A stretch of DNA of 64,000 bases from Herpetosiphon gulosus (GTDB lineage: Bacteria; Chloroflexota; Chloroflexia; Chloroflexales; Herpetosiphonaceae): NCBI RefSeq assembly GCF_039545135.1, contig NZ_BAABRU010000003.1, positions 310,001 through 374,000 on the forward strand, read 5' to 3'. The notes beneath the pieces are model-generated. The model had not been told where the DNA came from. It was given only the letters and a program-made list of their open reading frames with translations, and searched no databases. How positions within the stretch are numbered: position 1 is the stretch's first letter; the number at the start of each line of letters is the position of its first letter. The position numbers were made by a program, and so were the translations under genes. Below are positions 1-7,889 of the stretch, one piece after another.

Positions 1-1701
1 AACGACGCTACGTGGCAAATCATCACGCACAAAACTCCATTGCAACATTGTCACTGGCCCAGTCAACATGCCCTTGACAGGACATTCAGTCAGCGATTGA
101 GCATAGGTGGTTTCGGCAACGCTCAAAGCCGCCGTGCGATAAACATCGCCAGCAATCACTGGCGGGCGCACACAGCGACTCCCATAACTTTGCACCCAAC
201 CTTCTTGGGTTGCCACATAACCCGCCAAATGTTCGGCAAAAAATTGCACCATATCGTTGCGCTCTGGCTCGCCATGCACCAACACATCAATTCCCCACTG
301 CTCTTGCAGGCCAATCACATGGGCGATTTCAGCCTGAATTGTGGCAGCATAGCCATTTGGGTCACGTTTGGCTTCAGCGCGGGCTTTGCGCAAGGCCGCC
401 GTTTGCGGAAACGAGCCAATTGTCGTGGTTGGCAACAGTGGTAAATTCAATTTAGCTTGTTGCAATGGCACACGTTCAGCATAGGCCAAACGGGCTGGCG
501 TTTCAGCACCCAAGCCAGCGCTCCGCTCACGCACTGCTGGCACAATTCGGCCAACTCCGTCAAGCCATTGCTGACGCGAGGCCAACGCGGCATCCCACCT
601 TGTTTGCACGCTTGCAATGCCTTCGCGCAAAGCCTGAGCTAATAATTCTAGTTCAGCTAAACGTTCTTGGGCAAAAGCTAAACCGCTGCTAACCGCAACT
701 GGCAAATGACGTTCAGCAGTCACGGTTTCGGGCAAGTGTAACAATGAACATGAGCTGCTCAAGATCAGACGGTCTGGTGCGACAAATTCGCTTAATCCAG
801 TAATTTTGGCATGCAAATCGGCTAAATCGCTACGCCAAACGTTGCGCCCATTAACCACACCAGCGACTAAAATTTTATCCTGGGGAAAGCCATGATATTG
901 AATTGCAGCCCAATTGGCATGGCCTTGTACCAAATCTAAGCCCAAGCCATGGATTGGCAATCGACAGAGTTCGCGATACCATGGCGTAACATCGCCATAA
1001 TAGGTTTGCACCACGATCTTGCCGTACTTGCTCAACTCGCGGTAGCAGGCAGCGAAGGCTTGCCATTCTTCCTCAGTCACATCGCCAACCAAAGCAGGTT
1101 CGTCGCATTGAATAAATGCCAGATCACAATCATTCAATTCACGCACAATTTGGGCATAGATTGGCGTTAGTTGTTGCAGATGCTTGGTTAATTCAGCCCC
1201 CGCCAAGCGAGCCAAACGCAAGAATGTCCAAGGCCCAAGCAGCACTGGACGAGCTTTTGTCCCAACCAGATTCTGAGCAAAACGCACTTGCTCCAGCACC
1301 AAATTGGCTTGGAGTTCCCAGCGTTCAGGAATTTCTGGCACTAAATAATGATAGTTGGTATCAAACCATTTGGTCATTTCCAAGGCTGGCAGACCATCGC
1401 GGCCCCGCGCCATGGCAAAATAGCCCTGTAAATTATGCGCATCAACCTTGCCAAAGCGTGCTGGCACGGCTCCCAACATCAGCGCTGTATCCAACACATG
1501 GTCGTATAAACTAAAATCGCCAACTGGCACCAGATCCAAGCGTTGGGCTTGGATCGCCAAACGATCTTGGCGCAGTTCGTTAATTGCCGCCCGAAAACCA
1601 GTTTCATCGAGTTTGCCACTCCAAAAGCGTTCCAAAGCCTGCTTGTATGGACGGCCAACGCCAACCCGTGGATAGCCCACGACTGTTGTTTGAAAATTCA
1701 T
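1..1701 (-). CDS. metE: Cobalamin-independent methionine synthase MetE (partial, C-terminus off the left edge)
   Basis: Transfers a methyl group from 5-methyltetrahydropteroyl-triglutamate to homocysteine in the last step of methionine synthesis, without B12. 567 codons are visible from the ATG to the window edge; the family is about 750-770 residues, so roughly the last quarter is missing. Seen: N-terminal GYPRVGVGRPYKQALE, VNGRNVWR, LSSSCSLLHLPE, and the second-barrel signatures TTTIGSFPQT and HGEPERNDMVQFF. The catalytic zinc ligands lie further on and are partly outside the window. The start codon follows the nrdB stop after only 2 bases and has no clear ribosome binding site, so translation is probably coupled to nrdB. 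Its place behind nrdAB under a cobalamin riboswitch fits its role as the B12-free alternative to MetH. Identity is certain from the motifs; operon membership is inferred from spacing. Confidence 0.96.
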   Translation of the reverse strand, partial: MNFQTTVVGYPRVGVGRPYKQALERFWSGKLDETGFRAAINELRQDRLAIQAQRLDLVPVGDFSLYDHVLDTALMLGAVPARFGKVDAHNLQGYFAMARGRDGLPALEMTKWFDTNYHYLVPEIPERWELQANLVLEQVRFAQNLVGTKARPVLLGPWTFLRLARLAGAELTKHLQQLTPIYAQIVRELNDCDLAFIQCDEPALVGDVTEEEWQAFAACYRELSKYGKIVVQTYYGDVTPWYRELCRLPIHGLGLDLVQGHANWAAIQYHGFPQDKILVAGVVNGRNVWRSDLADLHAKITGLSEFVAPDRLILSSSCSLLHLPETVTAERHLPVAVSSGLAFAQERLAELELLAQALREGIASVQTRWDAALASRQQWLDGVGRIVPAVRERSAGLGAETPARLAYAERVPLQQAKLNLPLLPTTTIGSFPQTAALRKARAEAKRDPNGYAATIQAEIAHVIGLQEQWGIDVLVHGEPERNDMVQFFAEHLAGYVATQEGWVQSYGSRCVRPPVIAGDVYRTAALSVAETTYAQSLTECPVKGMLTGPVTMLQWSFVRDDLPRSVV

Positions 1702-1703
1702 GA

Positions 1704-2732
1704 TTAATCCCATTCTAGGCTGGCCGCTGATTGATATTCAGTGACCCGCGTCTCGAAAAAATTCTTCTCCTTGGTCAAATCGATCGTTTCACTCATCCAT
1801 GGAAATGGATTTTGTGAGCCATATTGGATTGCCAAACCGATCCGTTGTAGTCGGCGGTCGGCGATATATTGCACATAATCGCGGAACATCGCTGCATGCA
1901 AGCCCATTACACCACGTGGCAAGCATTCAGCAGCATATTGGGCTTCTAATTCAACTGCTTGGCGAATTAATTGCACAATTTCAGCTTGAAATTCATTCGT
2001 CCAAATTGCTGGATTTTCAGCTTTGATGCCGTTAATCAAATCGACCCCAAAATTCAGGTGAATTGTTTCATCGCGTAAAATATATTGAATTTGTTCGCCA
2101 ATACCGGTTAGTACATTGCGGCGATGTAATGAAAGCAGCATTACAAAGCCGCTATAGAAGAAAATGCCTTCCATAATCACGTAATAGCCAATCAAATTTT
2201 TGACAAAGGTTTGCATACCTGCGAGATTTTCGGTGCTAAATTGTGGGTCAAGCACCGCCGCAGTTAATTGCATCTCAAATTGATCTTTTTGGCTAATCAC
2301 CGGGATTTCATGATACATATTGAAGATTTCATGTTCATTTAAGCCCAAGCTTTCAACAATATGTAAAAATGCGTGGGTATGAATCGCCTCTTCAAATGCT
2401 TGGCGTAATAAATATTGACGACATTCAGCATTAGTAATATGCCGAAAAATCGCCAAAACAATATTGTTGCCAACTAAACTTTCAGCCGTAGCGAAAAAAC
2501 CTAAATTGCGCAATACCATCAAGCGTTCATCAGCCGATAGATTCGTTGAACGCCAAATTGCAATATCACCAGTCATCGCAACTTCATTGGGCATCCAATG
2601 GTTAGCACAACCATTCAGATAATGCTCCCACGCCCAGCCATAGCGCAACGGCATCAATTGATTGACATCGACTTGATTACAATTGATCAAGCGTTTATCG
2701 CTAGCATTAAAGCGGCCAAATTGTTCAATCAT
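1704..2732 (-). CDS. nrdB: Ribonucleotide reductase small subunit, class Ic type (NrdB/R2c)
   Basis: Generates the oxidant used by NrdA to reduce ribonucleotides. Start chosen at the ATG giving MIEQFGRF: it follows the nrdA stop by 13 bases and has an AAGGA site about 7 bases upstream; the in-frame extension of 15 residues would overlap nrdA. 342 residues, normal for the family. Metal-ligand motifs seen: [10 protein letters not shown] (Glu84), [10 protein letters not shown] (Glu115, His118), and DETIHLNFG. The position of the radical tyrosine of E. coli NrdB (Tyr122) is Phe122 here, and the Asp84 ligand is Glu84. Both changes are known hallmarks of the Chlamydia trachomatis class Ic enzyme, which uses a Mn/Fe centre and no tyrosyl radical. 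The residues are read directly; the cofactor is inferred. Confidence 0.95.
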   Translation of the reverse strand: MIEQFGRFNASDKRLINCNQVDVNQLMPLRYGWAWEHYLNGCANHWMPNEVAMTGDIAIWRSTNLSADERLMVLRNLGFFATAESLVGNNIVLAIFRHITNAECRQYLLRQAFEEAIHTHAFLHIVESLGLNEHEIFNMYHEIPVISQKDQFEMQLTAAVLDPQFSTENLAGMQTFVKNLIGYYVIMEGIFFYSGFVMLLSLHRRNVLTGIGEQIQYILRDETIHLNFGVDLINGIKAENPAIWTNEFQAEIVQLIRQAVELEAQYAAECLPRGVMGLHAAMFRDYVQYIADRRLQRIGLAIQYGSQNPFPWMSETIDLTKEKNFFETRVTEYQSAASLEWD

Positions 2733-2745
2733 CGAAAATTCCTTG

Positions 2746-5166
2746 TTACTCACAGGCTTCACAGCTAGGATCATCAATTGGACAAACGTTATCGCTCAGC
2801 ACGCTGGCCGATTCGCTGCGATTGCGCATCCAACGTGGTTGCACCCCAAAACGATTGATATCCAAGGTCGATTTTTCAATTTGGGTCGCGGCCAGCGTGC
2901 GTAGATAGTAGGTGGTTTTCAAGCCCATGCGCCACGCCGTCAGATACATCTCATTCAAGCGGTTGCCGCTGGTTTCAGCCACATATAAATTGAGTGATTG
3001 ACCCATATCAATCCATTTTTGGCGACGTGCAGCGCAGGCAATCAGCCATTCGGGGGCAATTTCGAAGACGGTCAAAAATTGGGCTTTGAGTTCAGCCGGA
3101 ATTCGTTCGATTTGACTGATTGCACCATCGTAATATTTCAATTCGGCCAGCAAATCAGCATCCCACAAGCCGCGAGCTTTGAGTGCATCGACCAAAGCTC
3201 GATTGACCGTGGTGAAATCGCCCGAAAGATTGCTTTTGACATATAAATGGCGATAGGTTGGCTCAATTGATTGGCTTGTACCAACGATATTGGCAATTGT
3301 GGCGGTTGGGGCAATTGCCAACAAATTGCTATTACGAATGCCATATTGAGCCAAAGCCTGGCGCAGCGGTTGCCAATCGTAATGGCTGCTATGATCAAGT
3401 TCAGGCTTGGTATCACGTTGATCGGCTAAAATTGCCAAACTATCGATTGGCAAGATGCCACGATCCCATTTCGAGCCACGAAAACTTGGATACGTCCCGC
3501 GTTCCCGTGCCAATTCAATCGAGGCGGCAACCGCAAAATAGGCAATTGCTTCCATCGAACGGTCAGAAAATTCGACCGCCGCTTGGCTGGCATAGCCAAT
3601 ATTTAACGCGTACAAAGCATCCTGAAAACCCATCAAACCCAGGCCAATTGGCCGATGGCGGGCATTGGCTTGAGCTGCTTGGTGGCGCGGATAAAAATTA
3701 ATATCGATCACGTTATCGAGCATGCGCACTGCCGTCGTAACCGTGGTGCGCAATTTTTCGAGGTCAAGCGAGCCATTGCTAATATGTGCCGCCAAATTAA
3801 TCGAGCCAAGATTACAAACCGCAATCTCATCTGCCGAGGTATTGAGCAGAATTTCGGTGCACAAATTGCTGCTATGAATCACCCCAACATGATCCTGAGG
3901 AGAACGCAAATTGGCAGCATCCTTCCAAGTAATCCAAGGATGGCCAGTTTCAAACAAGCGTGTTAACACTTTACGCCAGAGTGATACTGCCTCAACTTGG
4001 CGAGCTGAACGCATGAGGCCTTGAGCCACCAGCGCCTCATATTCGGCGTAGCGCACAGCAAACGCTTGCCCATACAAATCATGCAAATCGGGCACTTCAT
4101 CGGGCGAAAATAACGTCCATGCGCCATTGCTCAACACCCGTTCCATCAACAAATCGGGAATCCACAGGGCCGTGTGCATATCGTGGGTGCGACGGCGCTC
4201 ATCGCCGGTTGGTTTGCGCAAATCAAGAAAATCCTCAAGATCAGCGTGCCAAGCTTCAAGGTAAACACAGACAGCACCCTTGCGTTTGCCACCTTGATTG
4301 ACCGCAATCGCTGTATCGTTGACAATTTTGAGGAAGGGAATTACGCCTTGGCTCACGCCATTTGTACCGTGAATTGGTGCACCAAGGGCACGAACCGAAG
4401 TCCAATCGTTGCCCAAACCGCCCGCCCATTTTGAAAGCATGGCGTTATCGCTGATTGCTCCGAAAATTGCCTCAAGATCATCGCCGACCGTCGAGAGATA
4501 GCACGATGACAATTGAGGGTGATTTGTCGCTGCATTGAACAGGGTTGGGGTGGCCGAAGTAAAGTGGAATTGCGACAACACCGCGTAAAAACGCAAGGTT
4601 TGGGCTTCACGATCAGCTTCATTCAAAGCCAAGCCCATTGCGACGCGCATCCAAAAAACTTGCGGCAATTCACGGCGCAAGCCCTGCCACTGAATAAAAT
4701 AGCGGTCATACAGGGTTTGCAGGCCAGGATAGGCCAAAAGAGCATCGCGCTCGGGAACAATTGCCGCCGCCAAACGCACCAAATCAAAGCTAGCAAGTTT
4801 GGAGTCGAGCAAACCTTGGGCAATTCCAGCCTGAATATAATCAATAAAGGCACTAGCATAGCGCGGAGCAACCGCTGCAGCAGCCAAATATTCGCCAAGA
4901 ACTTCAAAGTGAAGTTGACTGGCCAAGAGTGCAGCGGCCACAAAACTATAATCTGGCTCCTGCTCAATCCAACTGCGAGCGGTTAGGATACAGGCCTGCA
5001 ATTGCTCGGCAGCCGTCATATTGGGATAAAAGCCCAAGCTAGCAGCCTGCCAGAGCGTAGTCGCGTCAGTTGTTTGGGGATAAGCAGCACAGGCTTCAAT
5101 AATTAATTGATAAAGCCATGGAGTTTGTTCAGCAGAGGCGCTAGCCCCAACTTCGATCTCATTCAT
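2746..5166 (-). CDS. nrdA: Ribonucleotide reductase large subunit, class I (NrdA)
   Basis: Reduces ribonucleoside diphosphates to deoxyribonucleotides with NrdB. 806 residues. Seen: SATPTLFNA and [11 protein letters not shown] with the first redox cysteine, [11 protein letters not shown] with the thiyl-radical Cys and the Glu of the active site, [10 protein letters not shown] with the second redox Cys, [17 protein letters not shown] near the C-terminal half, and a tail DDPSCEACE carrying the CxxC pair that is re-reduced by thioredoxin or glutaredoxin. The first 60 or so residues do not show a clear ATP-cone signature, so overall allosteric control may be reduced; this is only an impression. 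An AAGGA site lies 6 bases before the ATG. First gene of the riboswitch-led operon. Confidence 0.97.
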   Translation of the reverse strand: MNEIEVGASASAEQTPWLYQLIIEACAAYPQTTDATTLWQAASLGFYPNMTAAEQLQACILTARSWIEQEPDYSFVAAALLASQLHFEVLGEYLAAAAVAPRYASAFIDYIQAGIAQGLLDSKLASFDLVRLAAAIVPERDALLAYPGLQTLYDRYFIQWQGLRRELPQVFWMRVAMGLALNEADREAQTLRFYAVLSQFHFTSATPTLFNAATNHPQLSSCYLSTVGDDLEAIFGAISDNAMLSKWAGGLGNDWTSVRALGAPIHGTNGVSQGVIPFLKIVNDTAIAVNQGGKRKGAVCVYLEAWHADLEDFLDLRKPTGDERRRTHDMHTALWIPDLLMERVLSNGAWTLFSPDEVPDLHDLYGQAFAVRYAEYEALVAQGLMRSARQVEAVSLWRKVLTRLFETGHPWITWKDAANLRSPQDHVGVIHSSNLCTEILLNTSADEIAVCNLGSINLAAHISNGSLDLEKLRTTVTTAVRMLDNVIDINFYPRHQAAQANARHRPIGLGLMGFQDALYALNIGYASQAAVEFSDRSMEAIAYFAVAASIELARERGTYPSFRGSKWDRGILPIDSLAILADQRDTKPELDHSSHYDWQPLRQALAQYGIRNSNLLAIAPTATIANIVGTSQSIEPTYRHLYVKSNLSGDFTTVNRALVDALKARGLWDADLLAELKYYDGAISQIERIPAELKAQFLTVFEIAPEWLIACAARRQKWIDMGQSLNLYVAETSGNRLNEMYLTAWRMGLKTTYYLRTLAATQIEKSTLDINRFGVQPRWMRNRSESASVLSDNVCPIDDPSCEACE

Positions 5167-5189
5167 AGAGCATCCTTAATTGAGCTAAA

Positions 5190-5223
5190 TAAAAAAATGC
5201 CTGCTCCCTAGCGGAACAGGCAT
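5190..5223 (-). terminator. Rho-independent terminator of the cobalamin riboswitch
   Basis: On the minus strand an 11-bp stem (ATGCCTGTTCC pairing with GGGAGCAGGCAT, one G-U pair) is followed by a run of seven T. It lies between the aptamer and the nrdA ribosome binding site, about 24 bases before the ATG, which fits transcription termination when cobalamin is bound. A second strong hairpin (5238-5257, CCATGGGC arms) lies just upstream and may take part in the switch. Confidence 0.85.
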
Positions 5224-5259
5224 AAACCATTACCAAACCATGGGCAGCAGCCCATGGGC

Positions 5260-5446
5260 ATTAATTGCAAGCGGCAATGATCACCCCCTTTGACGCGAAG
5301 GGACATCTTGATCAACTCGAACTGAGTGGGCATTCGGACTTAGCATTAAGCCATACCGTTGCGCGACAGTGCCGGAATCTCACCGGACTTTCCCCAATAT
5401 TCCAGCCAAGCTACGACACTTGGCCTCAGACGAAAAAATTTTGTAG
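5260..5446 (-). promoter_or_regulatory. Cobalamin riboswitch upstream of nrdA-nrdB-metE
   Basis: Read on the minus strand, the leader contains GGGGAAAGTCCGGTGAGATT, CCGGCACTGTCGCGCAACGG and AGTCCGAATGCCCACTCAG in this order. These match the conserved core of the AdoCbl riboswitch: GGGAA, GGTGAAATTCC, a GC-rich segment, then AG-C-GA--CC. It starts just after a consensus-like promoter and ends before a terminator hairpin. Known family role: adenosylcobalamin binding switches off the downstream genes. Here that would shut down the B12-free RNR and the B12-free methionine synthase together. The exact aptamer ends are approximate. Confidence 0.92.
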
Positions 5447-5451
5447 GCTGT

Positions 5452-5480
5452 ACTGTAGCAGAAGCCTGATCAGTCGTCAA
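5452..5480 (-). promoter_or_regulatory. Promoter of the nrdA-nrdB-metE operon
   Basis: TTGACG (-35), 17-bp spacer, TACAGT (-10) on the minus strand, placed so that transcription would begin at the 5' edge of the cobalamin riboswitch. Confidence 0.65.
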
Positions 5481-5816
5481 TCAAGCTAAAAGTGGGCTAC
5501 TTTGCAGTCGATTAGCCCATTGCAAAGCGCTAAATCAGCTATGTACTAAACCACGCCACCGAGCAGCAAGCCCAAAAATTGGCAAAATTGCCGAGCAACC
5601 CTAAAAGTCCTAGTAATTGGGCTAGGCCATTAGCTAGCTAGCGCAATAGCTAGGATCAAGCCAGCATAGCAAATGACAGAAATTCTTAAAACGCTAACCA
5701 TTCTTGGCGGTCTGAGGTTCGATAGCTTTAACAATTGAAGGTGGTTTGTTGGCCAGAGATAGTACAACACTCCTAGCCGAGAACGATATTGGTGGGAAAA
5801 ACCCCAAAAAAAGCTC

Positions 5817-5845
5817 TTGACAAGAACAAATTGGTTTTGTACACT
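5817..5845 (+). promoter_or_regulatory. Candidate distal promoter for the WXG100 gene group
   Basis: TTGACA (-35, perfect consensus), 17-bp spacer, TACACT (-10, 4 of 6). Nothing coding follows for nearly 500 bases, so it would make a long leader or a separate small RNA. Confidence 0.45.
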
Positions 5846-6161
5846 CTGAGTACGAATTAACCGCACTTGCCAATCGATGTTTATGTGAAGCAAATAGCAT
5901 TACAACGTTGCAATAGCTAAATACATGGGGTGAGAGAATGTATTTGGTTAAAGCAGGCACACTCAGTAAGCGCAAAAATCACTAATCGGAAAACTCGTTT
6001 CTCGACGGATACGAATTTGATTGATTGGAATGTTTTTGTAACAACTCTATCGCTTTGGTGGCAATAACAATCGATAAACCCCTATTTGGTCTTTTTATAC
6101 AAAAGCGACAGTGTTGGGCTGATGGTGTTAGAAGTAAGCACTTGCGAAACTCGAACAACGC

Positions 6162-6191
6162 TTGACAATCATGGAACGATTCAACTATTAG
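6162..6191 (+). promoter_or_regulatory. Candidate proximal promoter for the WXG100 gene group
   Basis: TTGACA (-35), 18-bp spacer, TATTAG (-10, 4 of 6), about 150 bases before the first WXG100 start codon. Confidence 0.4.
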
Positions 6192-6339
6192 TACTATCGG
6201 TTGTTCGGCATATCAACTCAGACTCAAAAGGAAAGGTTCAACTAACTCCTTTCGTCAGATTGATGAAACCTACAAGCACTGCGAATGTGTGACCCCAGTG
6301 CAGCCAAAATGGCTCCGAACACACAAGGAGGATTATTCA

Positions 6340-6648
6340 ATGGCACAGGACACAGTACAATTTGACCGCAATGTGTTGGATCAAGTTGCCAGCCGCTTTG
6401 GCAAACTTGCTCAATCATCACAACAATTGATGCAAATGCTCACTCAACTGAGCCAAACTCTTCGCACAGAGTGGCTTGGTGATGCAGCAACAAGTTACCA
6501 GGCAGAATGGGAACAAGACATTAAACCAGCCTACATGCGCTTGATCGAAGCCTTCAACACCTTCCAATCAACCACCAACGAAATCAAGAAGACCTTCGAG
6601 CAACATGAAGAAGAAGCTGCTGGTATCTTCAAAGCTTGGCAAATCTAA
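6340..6648 (+). CDS. WXG100 family protein (EsxA-like)
   Basis: 102-residue helical-hairpin protein of the type VII secretion substrate family. The turn motif is Trp45-Leu-Gly (TEWLGDAA). The second helix ends in EIKKTFEQHEEEAAGIF (residues 81-97), a segment repeated almost exactly in the two long WXG100-headed proteins at 19460 and 21523. Start chosen at the ATG preceded by AAGGAGGA 8-9 bases upstream; an in-frame extension upstream lacks a site. First of four small genes in tandem, all with strong ribosome binding sites. WXG100 proteins are usually secreted as dimers; which partner this one uses is unknown. Confidence 0.9.
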   Translation: MAQDTVQFDRNVLDQVASRFGKLAQSSQQLMQMLTQLSQTLRTEWLGDAATSYQAEWEQDIKPAYMRLIEAFNTFQSTTNEIKKTFEQHEEEAAGIFKAWQI

Positions 6649-6681
6649 CTTTCGCTATTTTTATTCTAAGGAGGCTCTCTC

Positions 6682-6969
6682 ATGGCAGAGAAAACAAAAT
6701 TTAATCCAGAGGCTATGCATCAAGCCGCCGCAACCTTCGGCAAAGCGCATGAAGGTTTGCAAGATGTCAACCAAGAAGTATTGTCGATTGCCAACACCCT
6801 CCAAGAATCACTCAAAGGTGATGCTGGCAATGAATTTGTTGACACCCTGCAAATCATGGCTCAATCAATCGCCAAATTTGCTGCTAAGATGACCAATATT
6901 CAAGACGATATCAAGGTTTCAATGCAACAAATGGCCGATACCGACAACAAAAATTCCCAAATGTTCTAA
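6682..6969 (+). CDS. WXG100-like small helical protein lacking the tryptophan
   Basis: 95 residues, two amphipathic helices in the WXG100 register, with the turn LKGDAGNEF at residues 44-52: Leu-Lys-Gly stands where Trp-x-Gly is expected. Similar size and operon position suggest a heterodimer partner of one of the neighbours. AAGGAGG lies 8 bases before the ATG. Membership of the superfamily is inferred from length, helix pattern and context, so weaker than for the flanking genes. Confidence 0.75.
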   Translation: MAEKTKFNPEAMHQAAATFGKAHEGLQDVNQEVLSIANTLQESLKGDAGNEFVDTLQIMAQSIAKFAAKMTNIQDDIKVSMQQMADTDNKNSQMF

Positions 6970-7007
6970 ATTTAAAAAGCCATTTCAGAATATCAAGGAG
7001 TTAATTA

Positions 7008-7337
7008 ATGAAAAGTTTCCTAATGCGCTTAGCTCGCAAGGTTTTGGATAGCGTTCTGCAACAATTGATGCAACAATTCAATGTCATTCAAGAACAAGCC
7101 TTGGCTCCAATCAAGCAAATTCTTGGCATGGTTGACGGTGTATGGCGTGGTAATGGGGCAACTCAATTCAAAGACGAGTTGCTGAATTTGATGACCCCCG
7201 AAGTTACTCGCATCGGGACTGGCATCACCAACTACCACAAAAACTTGACCAAAGCCCGTGATTTGATCGACCGTGCTGATAGCACCGCTCGCAACTTGGT
7301 CAACTCAAAATTGCGCAGTATTGCTAAATTCTACTAA
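7008..7337 (+). CDS. WXG100 family protein
   Basis: 109 residues with the turn VWRGNGATQF (Trp46-Arg-Gly48), preceded by a Gln/Leu-rich amphipathic helix and followed by a second long helix ending in a basic tail (LRSIAKFY). AAGGAG lies 7-8 bases before the ATG. Third in the tandem group; gaps between the four genes are 33-45 bases, consistent with one transcript. The tail carries no obvious YxxxD/E export motif. Confidence 0.85.
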   Translation: MKSFLMRLARKVLDSVLQQLMQQFNVIQEQALAPIKQILGMVDGVWRGNGATQFKDELLNLMTPEVTRIGTGITNYHKNLTKARDLIDRADSTARNLVNSKLRSIAKFY

Positions 7338-7382
7338 TTTTGACATTGAATTCTTAAGTATAGATTTTAAGGAGGCCATTTC

Positions 7383-7682
7383 ATGGCAGAAGTAGAAGTA
7401 TATCTAGAGCAAGGCCCAGTTGAAAAAATTGCCAAGACTCTCAATACAATTGGGCAAGTCTTGAAAACTGTGGCTAAGGTGTTGGAAGTGCTTTCAACCA
7501 CGCTTAAAGCTACCGCGTTCATCGGGTTGGTCGGCGGTTATGCCGTTGCTCAATACATCGATCAATTCCGCCCAACAATCGAAAAAATGTCGGAAAAATT
7601 GCTCGAAACTGCAGGTGAAGTCAACAAAGCAGTTCAAGCATACATCAACCAAGATTCAACCCTCTCAGGTCGCTTCGGTTAG
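7383..7682 (+). CDS. Small helical protein of the WXG100 gene group
   Basis: 99 residues, predicted mostly helical, without a W-x-G turn. A hydrophobic, glycine-containing stretch (residues about 45-60, TAFIGLVGGYAVAQYI) sits in the middle, flanked by amphipathic helices. It could be a further helical-hairpin substrate or a small membrane-associated component. AAGGAGG precedes the ATG. Last gene before a strong terminator. Function unknown. Confidence 0.7.
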   Translation: MAEVEVYLEQGPVEKIAKTLNTIGQVLKTVAKVLEVLSTTLKATAFIGLVGGYAVAQYIDQFRPTIEKMSEKLLETAGEVNKAVQAYINQDSTLSGRFG

Positions 7683-7711
7683 TTTTATATCTAAGTCATT
7701 TTACCCTGTAT

Positions 7712-7747
7712 TTCAAACCGATCATGCACCTGCATGGTCGGTTTGAA
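7712..7747 (+). terminator. Terminator of the small WXG100 gene group
   Basis: 16-bp stem (TTCAAACCGATCATGC with GCATGGTCGGTTTGAA, one wobble pair) and a 4-base loop ACCT, followed by TTTAAATT. Confidence 0.75.
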
Positions 7748-7752
7748 TTTAA

Positions 7753-7885
7753 ATTCCCTACCCCCTCTCCCACTGCGGTAAGCGAGGGGATTTTCACTAG
7801 TAGGGTTGATCAGATTATAAGTATGCGCCATGAATAAAACACCCCTCTCCTCGCTCAGCGGGAGAGGGGTCGGGGTGAGGGTATA
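7753..7885. repeat. Inverted pair of a GC-rich dispersed intergenic repeat
   Basis: Two copies, in opposite orientation, of a motif with CCCCTCTCCC, a short G-rich middle and GAGGGG, separated by about 55 bases. A related copy lies at 29341-29457. It separates the convergent WXG100 group and pseudokinase gene. Confidence 0.65.
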
Positions 7886-7889
7886 GATA

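Larger units (their letters stand above)
5481..6339. other. Long intergenic region between the riboswitch operon and the WXG100 genes
   Basis: About 860 bases with no convincing gene; the short open frames here have no good ribosome binding site, no recognisable motif and overlap one another on opposite strands. It carries two plus-strand promoter candidates (5817-5845 and 6162-6191) that would give the first WXG100 gene leaders of roughly 490 and 145 bases. A small RNA or a structured leader is possible but cannot be shown from the sequence alone. Confidence 0.5.

Noticed and set aside
5630-5975. Overlapping minus-strand open frames of 87 and 93 codons
   Set aside because: They overlap each other in different frames, have no ribosome binding site or recognisable motif, and contain the promoter candidate at 5817 on the other strand.
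6086-6292. Plus-strand open frame of 68 codons before the first WXG100 gene
   Set aside because: No ribosome site and no family pattern; it covers the candidate promoter at 6162-6191 and looks like leader sequence.
7753-7885. CRISPR-like repeat pair
   Set aside because: Only two inverted copies with one spacing and no direct-repeat series; they match other dispersed palindromes in the window.
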